16,816 nucleotides of DNA, taken from the NCBI GenBank assembly GCA_028288985.1, contig JAQGHE010000039.1, positions 1 through 16,816 of the forward strand, in the 5' to 3' direction. The translations under genes and the position numbers were made by a program. The notes under the pieces were generated by a model that saw only the letters and a list, made by a program, of their open reading frames with translations, did not search any database and was not told the origin of the DNA. Each line of letters opens with the position of its first letter. Position 1 is the stretch's first letter. This stretch comes from Candidatus Saccharimonadota bacterium (GTDB taxonomy: Bacteria > Patescibacteriota > Saccharimonadia > Saccharimonadales > UBA10212). Below are positions 1-6,785 of the stretch, piece after piece.

Positions 1-177
1 ACTTTGGGTAATACACCAAAAGAAACGGTTCAGCTTCATTCTTCAGACACATATCACTATACGGAGTTGGCTTGCTGGGCTTATGAACCAGCGCAACAGA
101 CACCTACGGGTAATGCTGAAATACCGCATAACTCGATAGGGTTTGATTACTCAGGAGTAGATAATGCAAGATTATGA
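1..177 (+). CDS. 3' end of an unknown protein (truncated by window start)
   Basis: An open frame runs from base 1 to a TGA at 175-177 and gives the last 58 residues of a protein. The composition looks like ordinary coding sequence, with a Tyr/His-rich stretch (SDTYHYTELACWAYEP). It overlaps the start of the HEPN-motif gene by 14 nt in another frame, and the GGAG that would serve that gene (153-156) lies inside this frame. Both points suggest a translationally coupled pair. I recognise no family; the N-terminal part lies outside the window. Confidence 0.5.
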   Translation, partial: TLGNTPKETVQLHSSDTYHYTELACWAYEPAQQTPTGNAEIPHNSIGFDYSGVDNARL

Positions 178-907
178 AGATATCAACGAATTACTTGCGC
201 CCTATGTTGAAGGTGCGACTCAGTTTGTCGCAAATCCTTCCACGCTAAATAAGATGATTGATATGGGGCTGAAGTTGGATAAACCTGTTCATGAGTCAAC
301 AGAAGACTATATTTCTAGGACTTTCGATGAGCGAAAAGAGGTAGCGAAGGCAATAGTTGATGAGCTGCCAAAGAAGCCGAACTTAGCACTCCCTCCTATA
401 TTGAGCCTGTATGACGAGATTAGCGAATGCGTATTGTTCGGTTTGAATGGAGCTGCAATATCGCTATCTGCGGTTCTGGTTGAGTTTTCTATCAAACACG
501 CCATTGTAGACCGAAATAGCGGTGTTGAAATATACGATAAAGCGGAGTGGAATAGAGTTGAGAAAAAGGAGCTAGGAGCTATTATCGCCGAAGCAGAGAA
601 GCTCAAGCTATTCAATGAAGACGGGATTAAGCAGTTAGTCCAATTCAAAAACAACGTCCGTAATCCATACCTGCACTACAACATAAAGGAAATCACCAAG
701 GATGTAATTATGAAGGAAGCGTTTGCCTATAACGCAGAGACTAATAAAGTCGAGAAGAAGTACAACCTAAAAGCAGAGGATAACCCTTTTCTGTGGGAGC
801 TAGGAAAGCGAAAGGTTGATGAAGAAACGGTATTGATTGCTTTCAGGTTTGCTGATTCTGTAGTCCGCGCACTATTTCTTAAACCGCCAACTCAAACGAC
901 TGTGTGA
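164..907 (+). CDS. HEPN-motif protein of unknown function
   Basis: This is a 247-residue soluble protein. Residues about 80-175 look like a HEPN helical bundle. A helix with small residues (SECVLFGLNGAAISLSAVLV) is followed by a charged helix and then R166-NPYL-H171, which fits the RX4-6H motif of HEPN ribonucleases and toxins. HEPN proteins often cut RNA or pair with nucleotidyltransferases in toxin-antitoxin and abortive-infection systems, but several lineages are not nucleases. The start is ATG 164 with GGAG at 153-156. Upstream it overlaps a truncated gene by 14 nt; downstream it overlaps the convergent HNH gene by 16 nt. No MNT-type antitoxin is visible, so a toxin role is only inferred. 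The HEPN call rests on the motif and helix pattern, not on a profile search. Confidence 0.6.
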   Translation: MQDYEDINELLAPYVEGATQFVANPSTLNKMIDMGLKLDKPVHESTEDYISRTFDERKEVAKAIVDELPKKPNLALPPILSLYDEISECVLFGLNGAAISLSAVLVEFSIKHAIVDRNSGVEIYDKAEWNRVEKKELGAIIAEAEKLKLFNEDGIKQLVQFKNNVRNPYLHYNIKEITKDVIMKEAFAYNAETNKVEKKYNLKAEDNPFLWELGKRKVDEETVLIAFRFADSVVRALFLKPPTQTTV

Positions 908-1671
908 TATATCGGCGATTCTTCCATGAAGGGGAAGAACTGTACTGCAACAAGTTTCTTATTTGAGTTATCGAGCGACGCTACTGCATACCTCATGACC
1001 GAGTTATTCTGCGGTGGTTCAGTAAATTGGTTATCTTCAAGATTGCCAAAATAAACAGCGAAGTGGTCATCATCGCCCAGGATTAAGTTTCTGACGGGCG
1101 AGTCCTTCACCACTTCATAGCCCTCGAACTTAACTGCTGCACAGTAGGCTATCTTCATAATAAAGCGTACGTAAGCTTGCCCCTTATTGCTTTTAATATG
1201 ATGCACTAGCTGTTGCTCGATGCCCTGGTCTTCATACCATTTTCTATTGGCAACGTTACCAATGTTGAATGTTTGAAGTTCATCTATTACGGGGAGTCTC
1301 TTCGTAAAGTCGGCATTAAAGTATGACGGAGGCTGAAAAATTGGAAGACCGAATTGCCCCAGATATTTATCGTGCGGAACATCAATCTCTTTGGTCGTGC
1401 CGTCTTTATACTGCACTGTTTGCTTCACGCTTCCGTATGCTTTCTTGCTCCGAGAAGGCATTTGAAGCACCGAACGTATTGGCAGAAAGTTTTCCCTAAG
1501 CATAGTCAGCTCAAAAGAGCTGGTGATTGCTGCACATGAAGTACAGCTGGCGTCATGGAGTATATCTCCTGTGACATTTCCAAAAGCGTAAGGAGTGATG
1601 TGTTCGTCCGTCAGGTTTACGTCCGTTTTATCACAATAGATACACGCACCTATAGATTGGGCTGTTGACAT
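892..1671 (-). CDS. HNH endonuclease family protein
   Basis: The protein has 259 residues. The N-terminus carries a zinc-knuckle HNH signature: C10-x2-C13, then D22-E23-H24 with P27, an FGN at 30-32, and a second pair C43-x2-C46. This is the ββα-metal nuclease layout of HNH proteins in McrA-like and other defence or mobile-element enzymes. The remaining 200 residues are unfamiliar and may bind DNA. I chose ATG 1671 rather than the longer frame reaching 1947. The motif begins right after it, and a TACAAT hexamer (1684-1679 on the minus strand) sits 7 nt upstream, as for a leaderless mRNA. The 92 extra upstream codons have no recognisable content. It converges on the HEPN gene with a 16-bp overlap. 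The target is unknown. Confidence 0.7.
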   Translation of the reverse strand: MSTAQSIGACIYCDKTDVNLTDEHITPYAFGNVTGDILHDASCTSCAAITSSFELTMLRENFLPIRSVLQMPSRSKKAYGSVKQTVQYKDGTTKEIDVPHDKYLGQFGLPIFQPPSYFNADFTKRLPVIDELQTFNIGNVANRKWYEDQGIEQQLVHHIKSNKGQAYVRFIMKIAYCAAVKFEGYEVVKDSPVRNLILGDDDHFAVYFGNLEDNQFTEPPQNNSVMRYAVASLDNSNKKLVAVQFFPFMEESPIYHTVV

Positions 1672-1678
1672 GCCCCTT

Positions 1679-1684
1679 ATTGTA
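1679..1684 (-). promoter_or_regulatory. -10 element of the HNH gene, leaderless start
   Basis: TACAAT on the minus strand ends 7 nt before ATG 1671, so the transcript would begin at or next to the start codon. No clear -35 is seen. Confidence 0.45.
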
Positions 1685-2006
1685 GCAATACAGTTCAGTA
1701 CTCTAGGTTCAACACATTCTTGGTTAATGTTATTTGGTTTTCTTTTCGGCGCGAATAGCGGACATGAGAGAAGCGAATTGTTCTCCTTGCTTGCGCCGTA
1801 GGCGGACGATTGTCCTGTCTCTGGAAGCATTGCCTGCAAAGCTTGGGAGTATGTAGCATCCTTGTTATAATTACCCCTGTTGTTATCTACAATTTGCGAA
1901 ATTCCGCAGTGCAGTATTTTGCGAATTGAGAGGAGGAAGTGACCCAAGGCTGGAAGTGAGCTTCACTCATTTGAGCTTACGGAAGCCGATGTGTCGACTC
2001 CGACGA

Positions 2007-2083
2007 CGGGGTGTAGCGCAGCTTGGTAGCGCGCCGCGTTCGGGACGCGGAGGTCGTGGGTTCAAATCCCGCCACCCCGACCA
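2007..2083 (+). tRNA. tRNA-Pro (anticodon CGG)
   Basis: The 77-nt cloverleaf has acceptor CGGGGTG (2007-2013) pairing with CACCCCG (2073-2079), discriminator A2080 and encoded CCA at 2081-2083. The anticodon stem CCGCG/CGCGG encloses loop TTCGGGA, which gives CGG and reads CCG proline codons. The T-loop is TTCAAAT. It borders the HEPN/HNH block, so it could be an integration boundary, though no second copy of its 3' end is in the window. Bases 2080-2090 can pair with 2135-2148 downstream. Confidence 0.95.
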
Positions 2084-2137
2084 TGTAAACTAAAAGAGCT
2101 CTCACGAATGAACTTACCGTTATTAGTCGTTTGCGTT

Positions 2138-2143
2138 TACAAT
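2138..2143 (+). promoter_or_regulatory. -10 element of the CTP-transferase-like gene, leaderless start
   Basis: TACAAT ends 7 nt before ATG 2151 and there is no Shine-Dalgarno sequence, so the mRNA probably starts at the ATG. Confidence 0.5.
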
Positions 2144-2150
2144 ATGGTTT

Positions 2151-2798
2151 ATGTTTAACATCGCCACTTGCTTTGTCGGCTCTCTCAGCCTATTGGTCAT
2201 TAGCGAGTATCTTTATAAATACAAACTGCTTATCGCTGAGGATCGCCGTAAATTTGTGCACATAACGGTGGGGACTTTTATAGCATTTTGGCCATGGCTT
2301 ATAGGCTGGCGAACCATCCAAGCCATAGGCCTGCTGATGGCACTGGGCGTCGCGGTCAACCGCCGTTACGATATTTTTAGATATTCTAAAGGAATCCACC
2401 GCAAAACATACGGGGAATATTATTTTGCGCTGGCTGTAACTTTCTGCGCACTGTTGACAACTAATAAACTATTTTTTGCCTTGGCCGTACTGCACATGGC
2501 TTTAGCTGATGGTTTGGCCGCCATAACCGGCAAGCATTTCGGTAAGAAGCTCCGCTACAAAGTTTTTACTCAGGATAAAACTCTGGTCGGCACCATGACT
2601 TTCTGGTTCGTGTCGCTTTGCATCCTGGGCATAGGCATTCCGTTTGCCCACAATTACATTGATTATAATCACTACTACTGGCTGATAGGGTTGCTGCCGC
2701 CTGCGCTTGCCTTGACCGAGAATTTTGCCGTTTTTGGGCTGGACGACATAGCTATCCCGGTAGTAGTAGTGCTTGTCCTAAACCTAGCCCGAACTTAA
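2151..2798 (+). CDS. Phytol/dolichol kinase-like CTP transferase (SEC59 family)
   Basis: This is a 215-residue protein with about six or seven membrane segments. Family signatures of polyprenol/phytol kinases and the related CTP_transf_1 group are visible: RRKFVHITVG at 32-41, RKTYGEYYFAL at 84-94, LADGLAAITGKHFGK at 118-132 and KTLVGTMTFW at 143-152. These enzymes move a phosphate from CTP, or a CMP group, onto a lipid alcohol or phosphatidate at the membrane. In a cell with reduced lipid synthesis it could recycle an isoprenoid alcohol, but the substrate cannot be read from sequence. ATG 2151 follows a TACAAT by 7 nt. The 3' end overlaps the convergent VIT-like gene by 4 bp. Confidence 0.75.
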   Translation: MFNIATCFVGSLSLLVISEYLYKYKLLIAEDRRKFVHITVGTFIAFWPWLIGWRTIQAIGLLMALGVAVNRRYDIFRYSKGIHRKTYGEYYFALAVTFCALLTTNKLFFALAVLHMALADGLAAITGKHFGKKLRYKVFTQDKTLVGTMTFWFVSLCILGIGIPFAHNYIDYNHYYWLIGLLPPALALTENFAVFGLDDIAIPVVVVLVLNLART

Positions 2799-3271
2799 GC
2801 CGAGCCTATTAGAATGCCGGCGACAAAAACAATCGCTCCGCCAAGCATTACCATAGCGATTGAACGCCAGAACTTCATCTTGAAATAATGGTATCTAAGG
2901 TAGCTAATAGCCATGAGTTCTAAGCCAACGACGATTGATGCGGCTACAAGGGCGACGTTAAAATCTGAAAGCAAGAAGGGCAGAGTATGAAAGATGCCGC
3001 CCAAGAAAGTCATGCCGCCGATTATTACTCCGCGGCGGAAAGGATGGCCTCGGCCCGTTAGAACGCCATCATCACTCAAGCCTTCGGCAAAAGCCATGCT
3101 AATTCCGGCGCCCACGGCAGCCGACACGCCGACTAAGAAAGCCACGTGTGGTTTATGGGTTGCGAAAGCGGCCGCGAATATTGGCGCCAGGGTAGAAACG
3201 GAACCGTCCATCAACCCGGCCAGCCCGGGCTGTACCGTTTGCAGCACAAAAGTATTATCTTGTTTACTCAT
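2795..3271 (-). CDS. VIT/CCC1-family membrane transporter
   Basis: A 158-residue integral membrane protein with about five hydrophobic segments. The N-terminal motif VQPGLAGLMDGSVSTLAP (13-30) and GISMAFAEGLSDDG (56-69) match the VIT1/CCC1 group, which exports Fe2+ or Mn2+ from the cytoplasm. The small size is usual for bacterial members. I chose ATG 3271; the longer frame to 3388 would read through the tRNA-His gene. Only 10 nt separate the CCA end of tRNA-His (3282) from this ATG and no good Shine-Dalgarno is present. The gene is therefore probably co-transcribed with the tRNA cluster and released by tRNA 3' processing. Metal specificity is not visible. Confidence 0.75.
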   Translation of the reverse strand: MSKQDNTFVLQTVQPGLAGLMDGSVSTLAPIFAAAFATHKPHVAFLVGVSAAVGAGISMAFAEGLSDDGVLTGRGHPFRRGVIIGGMTFLGGIFHTLPFLLSDFNVALVAASIVVGLELMAISYLRYHYFKMKFWRSIAMVMLGGAIVFVAGILIGSA

Positions 3272-3281
3272 AATAAAATTC

Positions 3282-3359
3282 TGGGGCGAACGATGGGTCT
3301 TGAACCCACGGCCTCCGGGACCACAACCCGGCGCTCTAACCAACTGAGCTACGTCCGCC
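3282..3359 (-). tRNA. tRNA-His (anticodon GTG)
   Basis: On the minus strand the acceptor GCGGACG pairs with CGTTCGC. The anticodon stem CCGGG/CCCGG encloses TTGTGGT, giving GTG. A G at 3359 supplies the His-specific G-1 opposite discriminator C (3285), and CCA is encoded at 3284-3282. It is the last tRNA of the minus-strand cluster and lies 10 nt upstream of the VIT-like gene. Confidence 0.95.
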
Positions 3360-3374
3360 ATATTTTTAAGGGGT

Positions 3375-3389
3375 GGTTGCCGTCGCAAC
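3375..3389 (-). other. Short hairpin between tRNA-Arg(TCT) and tRNA-His
   Basis: GTTGC and GCAAC pair around a 4-nt loop just upstream of tRNA-His. It may aid RNase processing of a polycistronic tRNA transcript. Confidence 0.35.
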
Positions 3390-3402
3390 GCACATGAGCA
3401 AT

Positions 3403-3440
3403 CAATTTCTATTGTCTCACAAGCCAGGCAATAGAAATTG
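3403..3440 (-). other. 12-bp perfect hairpin directly after tRNA-Arg(TCT)
   Basis: CAATTTCTATTG (3403-3414) is the exact reverse complement of 3429-3440, with a 14-nt loop. Its tRNA-side arm begins inside the encoded CCA (3441-3439). No U-tract follows on the minus strand, so it may be a processing or pausing element. Confidence 0.6.
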
Positions 3441-3515
3441 GTACCCCGGGAGGGATTCGAACCCCCGACCTGTGGGATAGAAGCCCATTGCTCTAATCCA
3501 CTGAGCTACCGGGGC
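3439..3515 (-). tRNA. tRNA-Arg (anticodon TCT)
   Basis: On the minus strand acceptor GCCCCGG pairs with CCGGGGT. The D-arm is AGCTCAGTGGATTAGAGC. The anticodon loop CTTCTAT gives TCT, reading AGA and AGG. The T-arm is GGGGGTTCGAATCCCTC and CCA is encoded. It is the middle gene of the Gly-Arg-His cluster. Confidence 0.94.
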
Positions 3516-3517
3516 AC

Positions 3518-3569
3518 GTCGAAGCTTGCGGCTTAAATCTCGTTTTGGCTGTTCGCCAAAAGCTTCGAC
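3518..3569 (-). other. Nested hairpin in the tRNA-Gly/tRNA-Arg spacer
   Basis: GTCGAAGCTT (3518-3527) is the exact reverse complement of 3560-3569. An inner stem, TTTTGGC with GCCAAAA (3543-3560), partly overlaps the outer arm. With the next hairpin it fills the 139-nt spacer. The role is unknown; tRNA precursor processing or termination is possible. Confidence 0.5.
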
Positions 3570-3590
3570 CTTAGCCTAGGCTTCTCCTCG

Positions 3591-3630
3591 CAATTTTGCA
3601 AAGTATTGCATGCAGAACTTTGCAAAATTG
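3591..3630 (-). other. 14-bp perfect hairpin in the tRNA-Gly/tRNA-Arg spacer
   Basis: CAATTTTGCAAAGT (3591-3604) is the exact reverse complement of 3617-3630. The 12-nt loop contains the palindrome GCATGC. It is the first strong structure downstream of tRNA-Gly. Confidence 0.6.
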
Positions 3631-3654
3631 GTATTGGTCGGCCAAAACCATTTG

Positions 3655-3729
3655 TGGTGCGGGATACCAGAGTCGAACTGGTCTCCTCAGTTTGGAAAAC
3701 TGATATATTAACCGATATACGAATCCCGC
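3655..3729 (-). tRNA. tRNA-Gly (anticodon TCC)
   Basis: On the minus strand acceptor GCGGGAT pairs with ATCCCGC. The anticodon stem TCAGT/ACTGA encloses TTTCCAA, giving TCC. The T-arm is CCAGTTCGACTCTGG and CCA is encoded at 3657-3655. It is the first gene of the cluster; a TATAAT (3745-3740, minus) lies 10 nt upstream and would start the transcript a few bases before the mature 5' end. Confidence 0.94.
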
Positions 3730-3739
3730 AACAGGGGTG

Positions 3740-3745
3740 ATTATA
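3740..3745 (-). promoter_or_regulatory. -10 element of the tRNA-Gly-Arg-His cluster
   Basis: A perfect TATAAT on the minus strand lies 10 nt before the tRNA-Gly 5' end. No consensus -35 is evident. It sits in a GGGG/CCCC hairpin (3733-3758) that could also end murA transcripts. Confidence 0.5.
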
Positions 3746-3771
3746 TCAGAAAACCCCTTGATTGAATAACC

Positions 3772-5322
3772 TTAGGTTTCGTGGACTATAGTGATGCGGG
3801 CCCCGAGCGAATTTAATCTAACCGCCAAGTCTTCATAACCGCGGTTAATGGTGTAGATATTTCGCAGAGTAGAGGTGCCTCCGGCTGCCAGCATACCGAT
3901 AAGCAGGAGTACTGCCGGGCGCAAGCCGCTAGGGGCTACGATTTCCGCTGAGCGCCATCGGGTAGGGCCATCGATAAAAACCCGGTGAGGATCGGCAAGC
4001 TCCAGGTTGACACCGATCTTCTTCATCTCTGTGTACATCAGCGCGCGGTCTTCATAAACCCAGTCGTGTATAAGCGTCCGGCCTTTGGCTACTGCGGCAA
4101 TCGGCACGAAGTAAGGCAGGTTATCAATATTGATGCCGGATCCCCCGGCTAATGGGTGCAGTTTTTCTTCCGGCGCCCTCAGAGTTCCGTTATGTTTATA
4201 AATGGTGATGTCTGCCAGATCGGTGTTGCCGTTCTCGGCTTTGTAAGTTTTGCTTATATTAAACTTCAATCCCATCCGCTCCAGCTTAAGCAGCTCCAGT
4301 TCCAAGAAGTGGATCGGAATCCGCTTAATACCGATGGTGGAGTTGGTAGTAACGGCCGCCGAGATGAAAGTCATAGCTTCTACAGGATCTTCGCTGGGAG
4401 AGTACGAGACATTTTTTTTGATTTGAGATACGCCTTTGATTTTCAAAACAGGCGTGCCTATGCCCTCAATCTTAACCCCCAGTTTTTGCAAGAAAAAGCA
4501 AAGATCCTGAACCATATAATTGGCGCTGGCCTGCCGGATAACGGTTTCACCCTCAAACCGCGCCGCCGCCATGATGGCATTTTCGGTGGCAATGTCGCTC
4601 ATTTCATACAGGACTACCGGGCGCCGCGGGAGCTTCTTCTTTACAGTTACGGTGTATTGCCCGCTATGCGCTTCAACGATGGTGCCGAATTCCTCCAGAG
4701 CATAGATGTGCGGGATTATGGTGCGTCTGCCCAGTTCGCAGCCACCGGCATAAGGAATTTCAAACTTCGAATAGTCGTGCATTAGGGCCCCGGCAAGCAT
4801 GATGACTATGCGGGTCTTGCGGGCGGCCTCTTTGTTCATATTCTCGAGGTTTAGTTTTGCCGGCGGTTTAATTTCCAGTTCATTGCCCGGCAGCCAGCGC
4901 ACCTGCACACCAATGCTGGTCAGAACTTCTATGATGCGGTTAACCTCTTCAATGCGGGCCACTCGCTTCAGGCGCGTCGTCCCCTTATTTAAAAGGCTGG
5001 CGCAAAGCAGGGCTACGGCCGCATTCTTGGAGGTTTTCACCTCAACCTCGCCCTTTAATTCATAACCGCCCTCAATCCGTAGATTAACGGCATTGCTGCC
5101 TAAACTTATAATCTGCTTGTTTAAAACTTCGCTAATGCGCCCAAGAGTTTCCAGGCTTAGGTTCTGGTTGCCGTGTTCCATGCGGTTCACAGCCGACTGG
5201 CTAGTATTGAGGCGTCGGGCGAACTCGGCCTGTGTAAGTCCGCGCTCTTGTCGTATCTGAGAAATTAACAGGCCTATTTGCTCGTTCGTGTGATGCATTT
5301 GCCCGTAAAAAATATCATGCAT
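3772..5322 (-). CDS. murA: UDP-N-acetylglucosamine 1-carboxyvinyltransferase with N-terminal HTH domain
   Basis: This cytoplasmic enzyme moves enolpyruvate from PEP to UDP-GlcNAc, the first committed step of peptidoglycan synthesis. It has 516 residues; usual MurA has about 420. The extra N-terminus (15-70) is an XRE-type helix-turn-helix: RQERGLTQAEFARRLNTSQS with RMEHG following. MurA begins near residue 80 (NLRIEGGYELKGEV). Visible key residues are K99-N100 (equivalent to E. coli K22-N23), the PEP-binding cysteine C195 in AGGCELGRR, so fosfomycin sensitivity would be expected, D400 (D305 in E. coli) and the C-terminal NRGYEDL. It diverges from glyA across 121 bp. An HTH fused to MurA suggests autoregulation or DNA-linked control of wall synthesis; that is inference. 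A second possible start is M9. Confidence 0.93.
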   Translation of the reverse strand: MHDIFYGQMHHTNEQIGLLISQIRQERGLTQAEFARRLNTSQSAVNRMEHGNQNLSLETLGRISEVLNKQIISLGSNAVNLRIEGGYELKGEVEVKTSKNAAVALLCASLLNKGTTRLKRVARIEEVNRIIEVLTSIGVQVRWLPGNELEIKPPAKLNLENMNKEAARKTRIVIMLAGALMHDYSKFEIPYAGGCELGRRTIIPHIYALEEFGTIVEAHSGQYTVTVKKKLPRRPVVLYEMSDIATENAIMAAARFEGETVIRQASANYMVQDLCFFLQKLGVKIEGIGTPVLKIKGVSQIKKNVSYSPSEDPVEAMTFISAAVTTNSTIGIKRIPIHFLELELLKLERMGLKFNISKTYKAENGNTDLADITIYKHNGTLRAPEEKLHPLAGGSGINIDNLPYFVPIAAVAKGRTLIHDWVYEDRALMYTEMKKIGVNLELADPHRVFIDGPTRWRSAEIVAPSGLRPAVLLLIGMLAAGGTSTLRNIYTINRGYEDLAVRLNSLGARITIVHET

Positions 5323-5375
5323 GGTATCACAAACGCAAGCACTATTTATAACTTTTATTCTTTGAGTCCGAGGGT

Positions 5376-5381
5376 TACAAT
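5376..5381 (+). promoter_or_regulatory. Candidate -10 element for glyA
   Basis: TACAAT lies 62 nt before the glyA ATG. The -35 is poor (TTTTAT at 5353-5358, 17-nt spacer). A start near 5388 would give a 5' UTR of about 56 nt containing the hairpin at 5401-5434. Confidence 0.35.
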
Positions 5382-5400
5382 GTGTGGATGATCTAACACC

Positions 5401-5434
5401 CTAAAATTACGTGCCCAAAATAAAGTAATTTTAG
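5401..5434 (+). promoter_or_regulatory. Inverted repeat overlapping the glyA Shine-Dalgarno
   Basis: CTAAAATTAC (5401-5410) is the exact reverse complement of 5425-5434, with a 14-nt loop. The 3' arm ends inside the AGGAG (5433-5437) that lies 6 nt before ATG 5444. The hairpin could mask the ribosome site, or the repeat could be an operator. The A/T-rich stem would melt easily. Confidence 0.5.
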
Positions 5435-5443
5435 GAGTCTACT

Positions 5444-6733
5444 ATGAACGATAAAGAGGTTGAAAAACTTATACTCGCCGAGCGAAAGCGGCAACGGGAA
5501 GGGCTGGAGCTAATCCCCAGCGAAAACTACGTCAGTGCCGACGTGCTTACCGCCCTTGGCAGCGAGTTCACCAATAAATATTCAGAAGGCTATCCCGGCA
5601 AGCGCTACTACGGTGGCCAGGATTTTACCGATAAGGTGGAAACGCTGGCCATTGAGCGGGCTAAAAAACTCTTCGGGTCGGACCACGCCAATGTTCAGCC
5701 GCATTCCGGCGCGCCGGCCAATGTCGCCGTCTACTTTGCCTGGCTGGAACCCGGGGACACCGTAATGGGCATGCGCCTGGATCACGGCGGACACCTGACG
5801 CACGGTCATCCGGTAACTACTATGGCTAAACTGTATAAATTCGTGCGCTATGGCATCGGCAATCTAGAGACCGGAGAAATTGACTATGACCTGATGCGCG
5901 AAGTGGCCCTAAAGGAAAAGCCGAAAATTCTTCTTGCCGGCTTTTCAGGCTATCCGCGCAATTTGGATTACGCCAAGTTTGCCAAGATCGGCAATGAAGT
6001 GGGCGCACTATTAATGGCTGATATGGCGCACATCGCCGGGCTGATTGCCGGCAAAGCCTTGCCAAACCCCTTCGATTACGGTTTCCATGTCATGACTACC
6101 ACTACCCATAAAACCTTGCGCGGCCCCCGCGGCGGCATGATTCTGACAAAGGGCACCCCGGGCAATCCGCTCAAAGCGGTAGAGAAAACCTTTGATAATC
6201 TGCCGACTCTGATTGACCGCGAAGTTTTTCCCGGCTTCCAGGGCGGCCCGCATATGAACAATACCGCCGCTAAAGCCGTGGCTCTTGGCGAAGCGGCCAA
6301 ACCGGAATTTCAGGACTATGCCCAGCAAATATTGAAAAATGCCAAGAAGCTGGCGGATGAGATGATGAGCCGTGGTTTCAAACTGGTGACCAACGGCACC
6401 GATAACCACCTGATAATGGCTGACGTCTATCAAAGTTTTAAAGTCGACGGTAGAGAAGTGCAGGATATTCTGGATAAGGTTAACCTGTCGGCAAATTGTA
6501 ATTCTATACCTGACGATCCGTTACCGCCGTTCAGACCAAGCGGCCTGCGACTGGGCACCCCGGCCATGACCACCAGGGGGCTAAAGGAAGAGCATATGGC
6601 TCAAATTGCCGAATGGATTGCCCAGGCTATCAAAAATCGTAACGATGACAAAATACTTAACAAGTTAAGTATTGAAGTAAAAGAATTTTCTCTACAATTC
6701 CCACTGCCCAGCGATAAAAATAGGTGCTTATGA
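5444..6733 (+). CDS. glyA: Serine hydroxymethyltransferase
   Basis: This PLP enzyme converts serine and tetrahydrofolate to glycine and methylene-THF in the cytoplasm. The 429-residue length is normal. Visible features are IPSENYVSADVL at 24-35, NKYSEGYPGKRYYGG at 44-58, the substrate/PLP region QPHSGAPAN at 85-93, DMAHIAGL at 193-200 and the PLP lysine K223 in TTTTHKTLRGPRGG. The last 20 residues look variable. ATG 5444 has a good AGGAG at 5433-5437, overlapped by a hairpin. It is the main folate one-carbon source here; the cyclo-ligase at 15302-15781 clears 5-formyl-THF, a known SHMT by-product and inhibitor. It stands alone, divergent from murA, and a small ATTGC/GCAAT hairpin follows the stop. 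Confidence 0.97.
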   Translation: MNDKEVEKLILAERKRQREGLELIPSENYVSADVLTALGSEFTNKYSEGYPGKRYYGGQDFTDKVETLAIERAKKLFGSDHANVQPHSGAPANVAVYFAWLEPGDTVMGMRLDHGGHLTHGHPVTTMAKLYKFVRYGIGNLETGEIDYDLMREVALKEKPKILLAGFSGYPRNLDYAKFAKIGNEVGALLMADMAHIAGLIAGKALPNPFDYGFHVMTTTTHKTLRGPRGGMILTKGTPGNPLKAVEKTFDNLPTLIDREVFPGFQGGPHMNNTAAKAVALGEAAKPEFQDYAQQILKNAKKLADEMMSRGFKLVTNGTDNHLIMADVYQSFKVDGREVQDILDKVNLSANCNSIPDDPLPPFRPSGLRLGTPAMTTRGLKEEHMAQIAEWIAQAIKNRNDDKILNKLSIEVKEFSLQFPLPSDKNRCL

Positions 6734-6785
6734 TTGCACTCGCGAGCAATTAAGTGAATAATAGCTTTATATAAGAGGTATTATC

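Noticed and set aside
164..1671. HEPN/HNH as a toxin-antitoxin pair
   Set aside because: The genes converge rather than form an operon, and neither looks like an antitoxin.
1672..1947. N-terminal extension of the HNH gene to an ATG at 1947
   Set aside because: No recognisable domain. The HNH motif begins right after ATG 1671, where a -10 element predicts the transcript start.
3272..3388. N-terminal extension of the VIT-like protein (MADVAQLVRAPG...)
   Set aside because: This is the familiar false translation of a tRNA gene, here tRNA-His.
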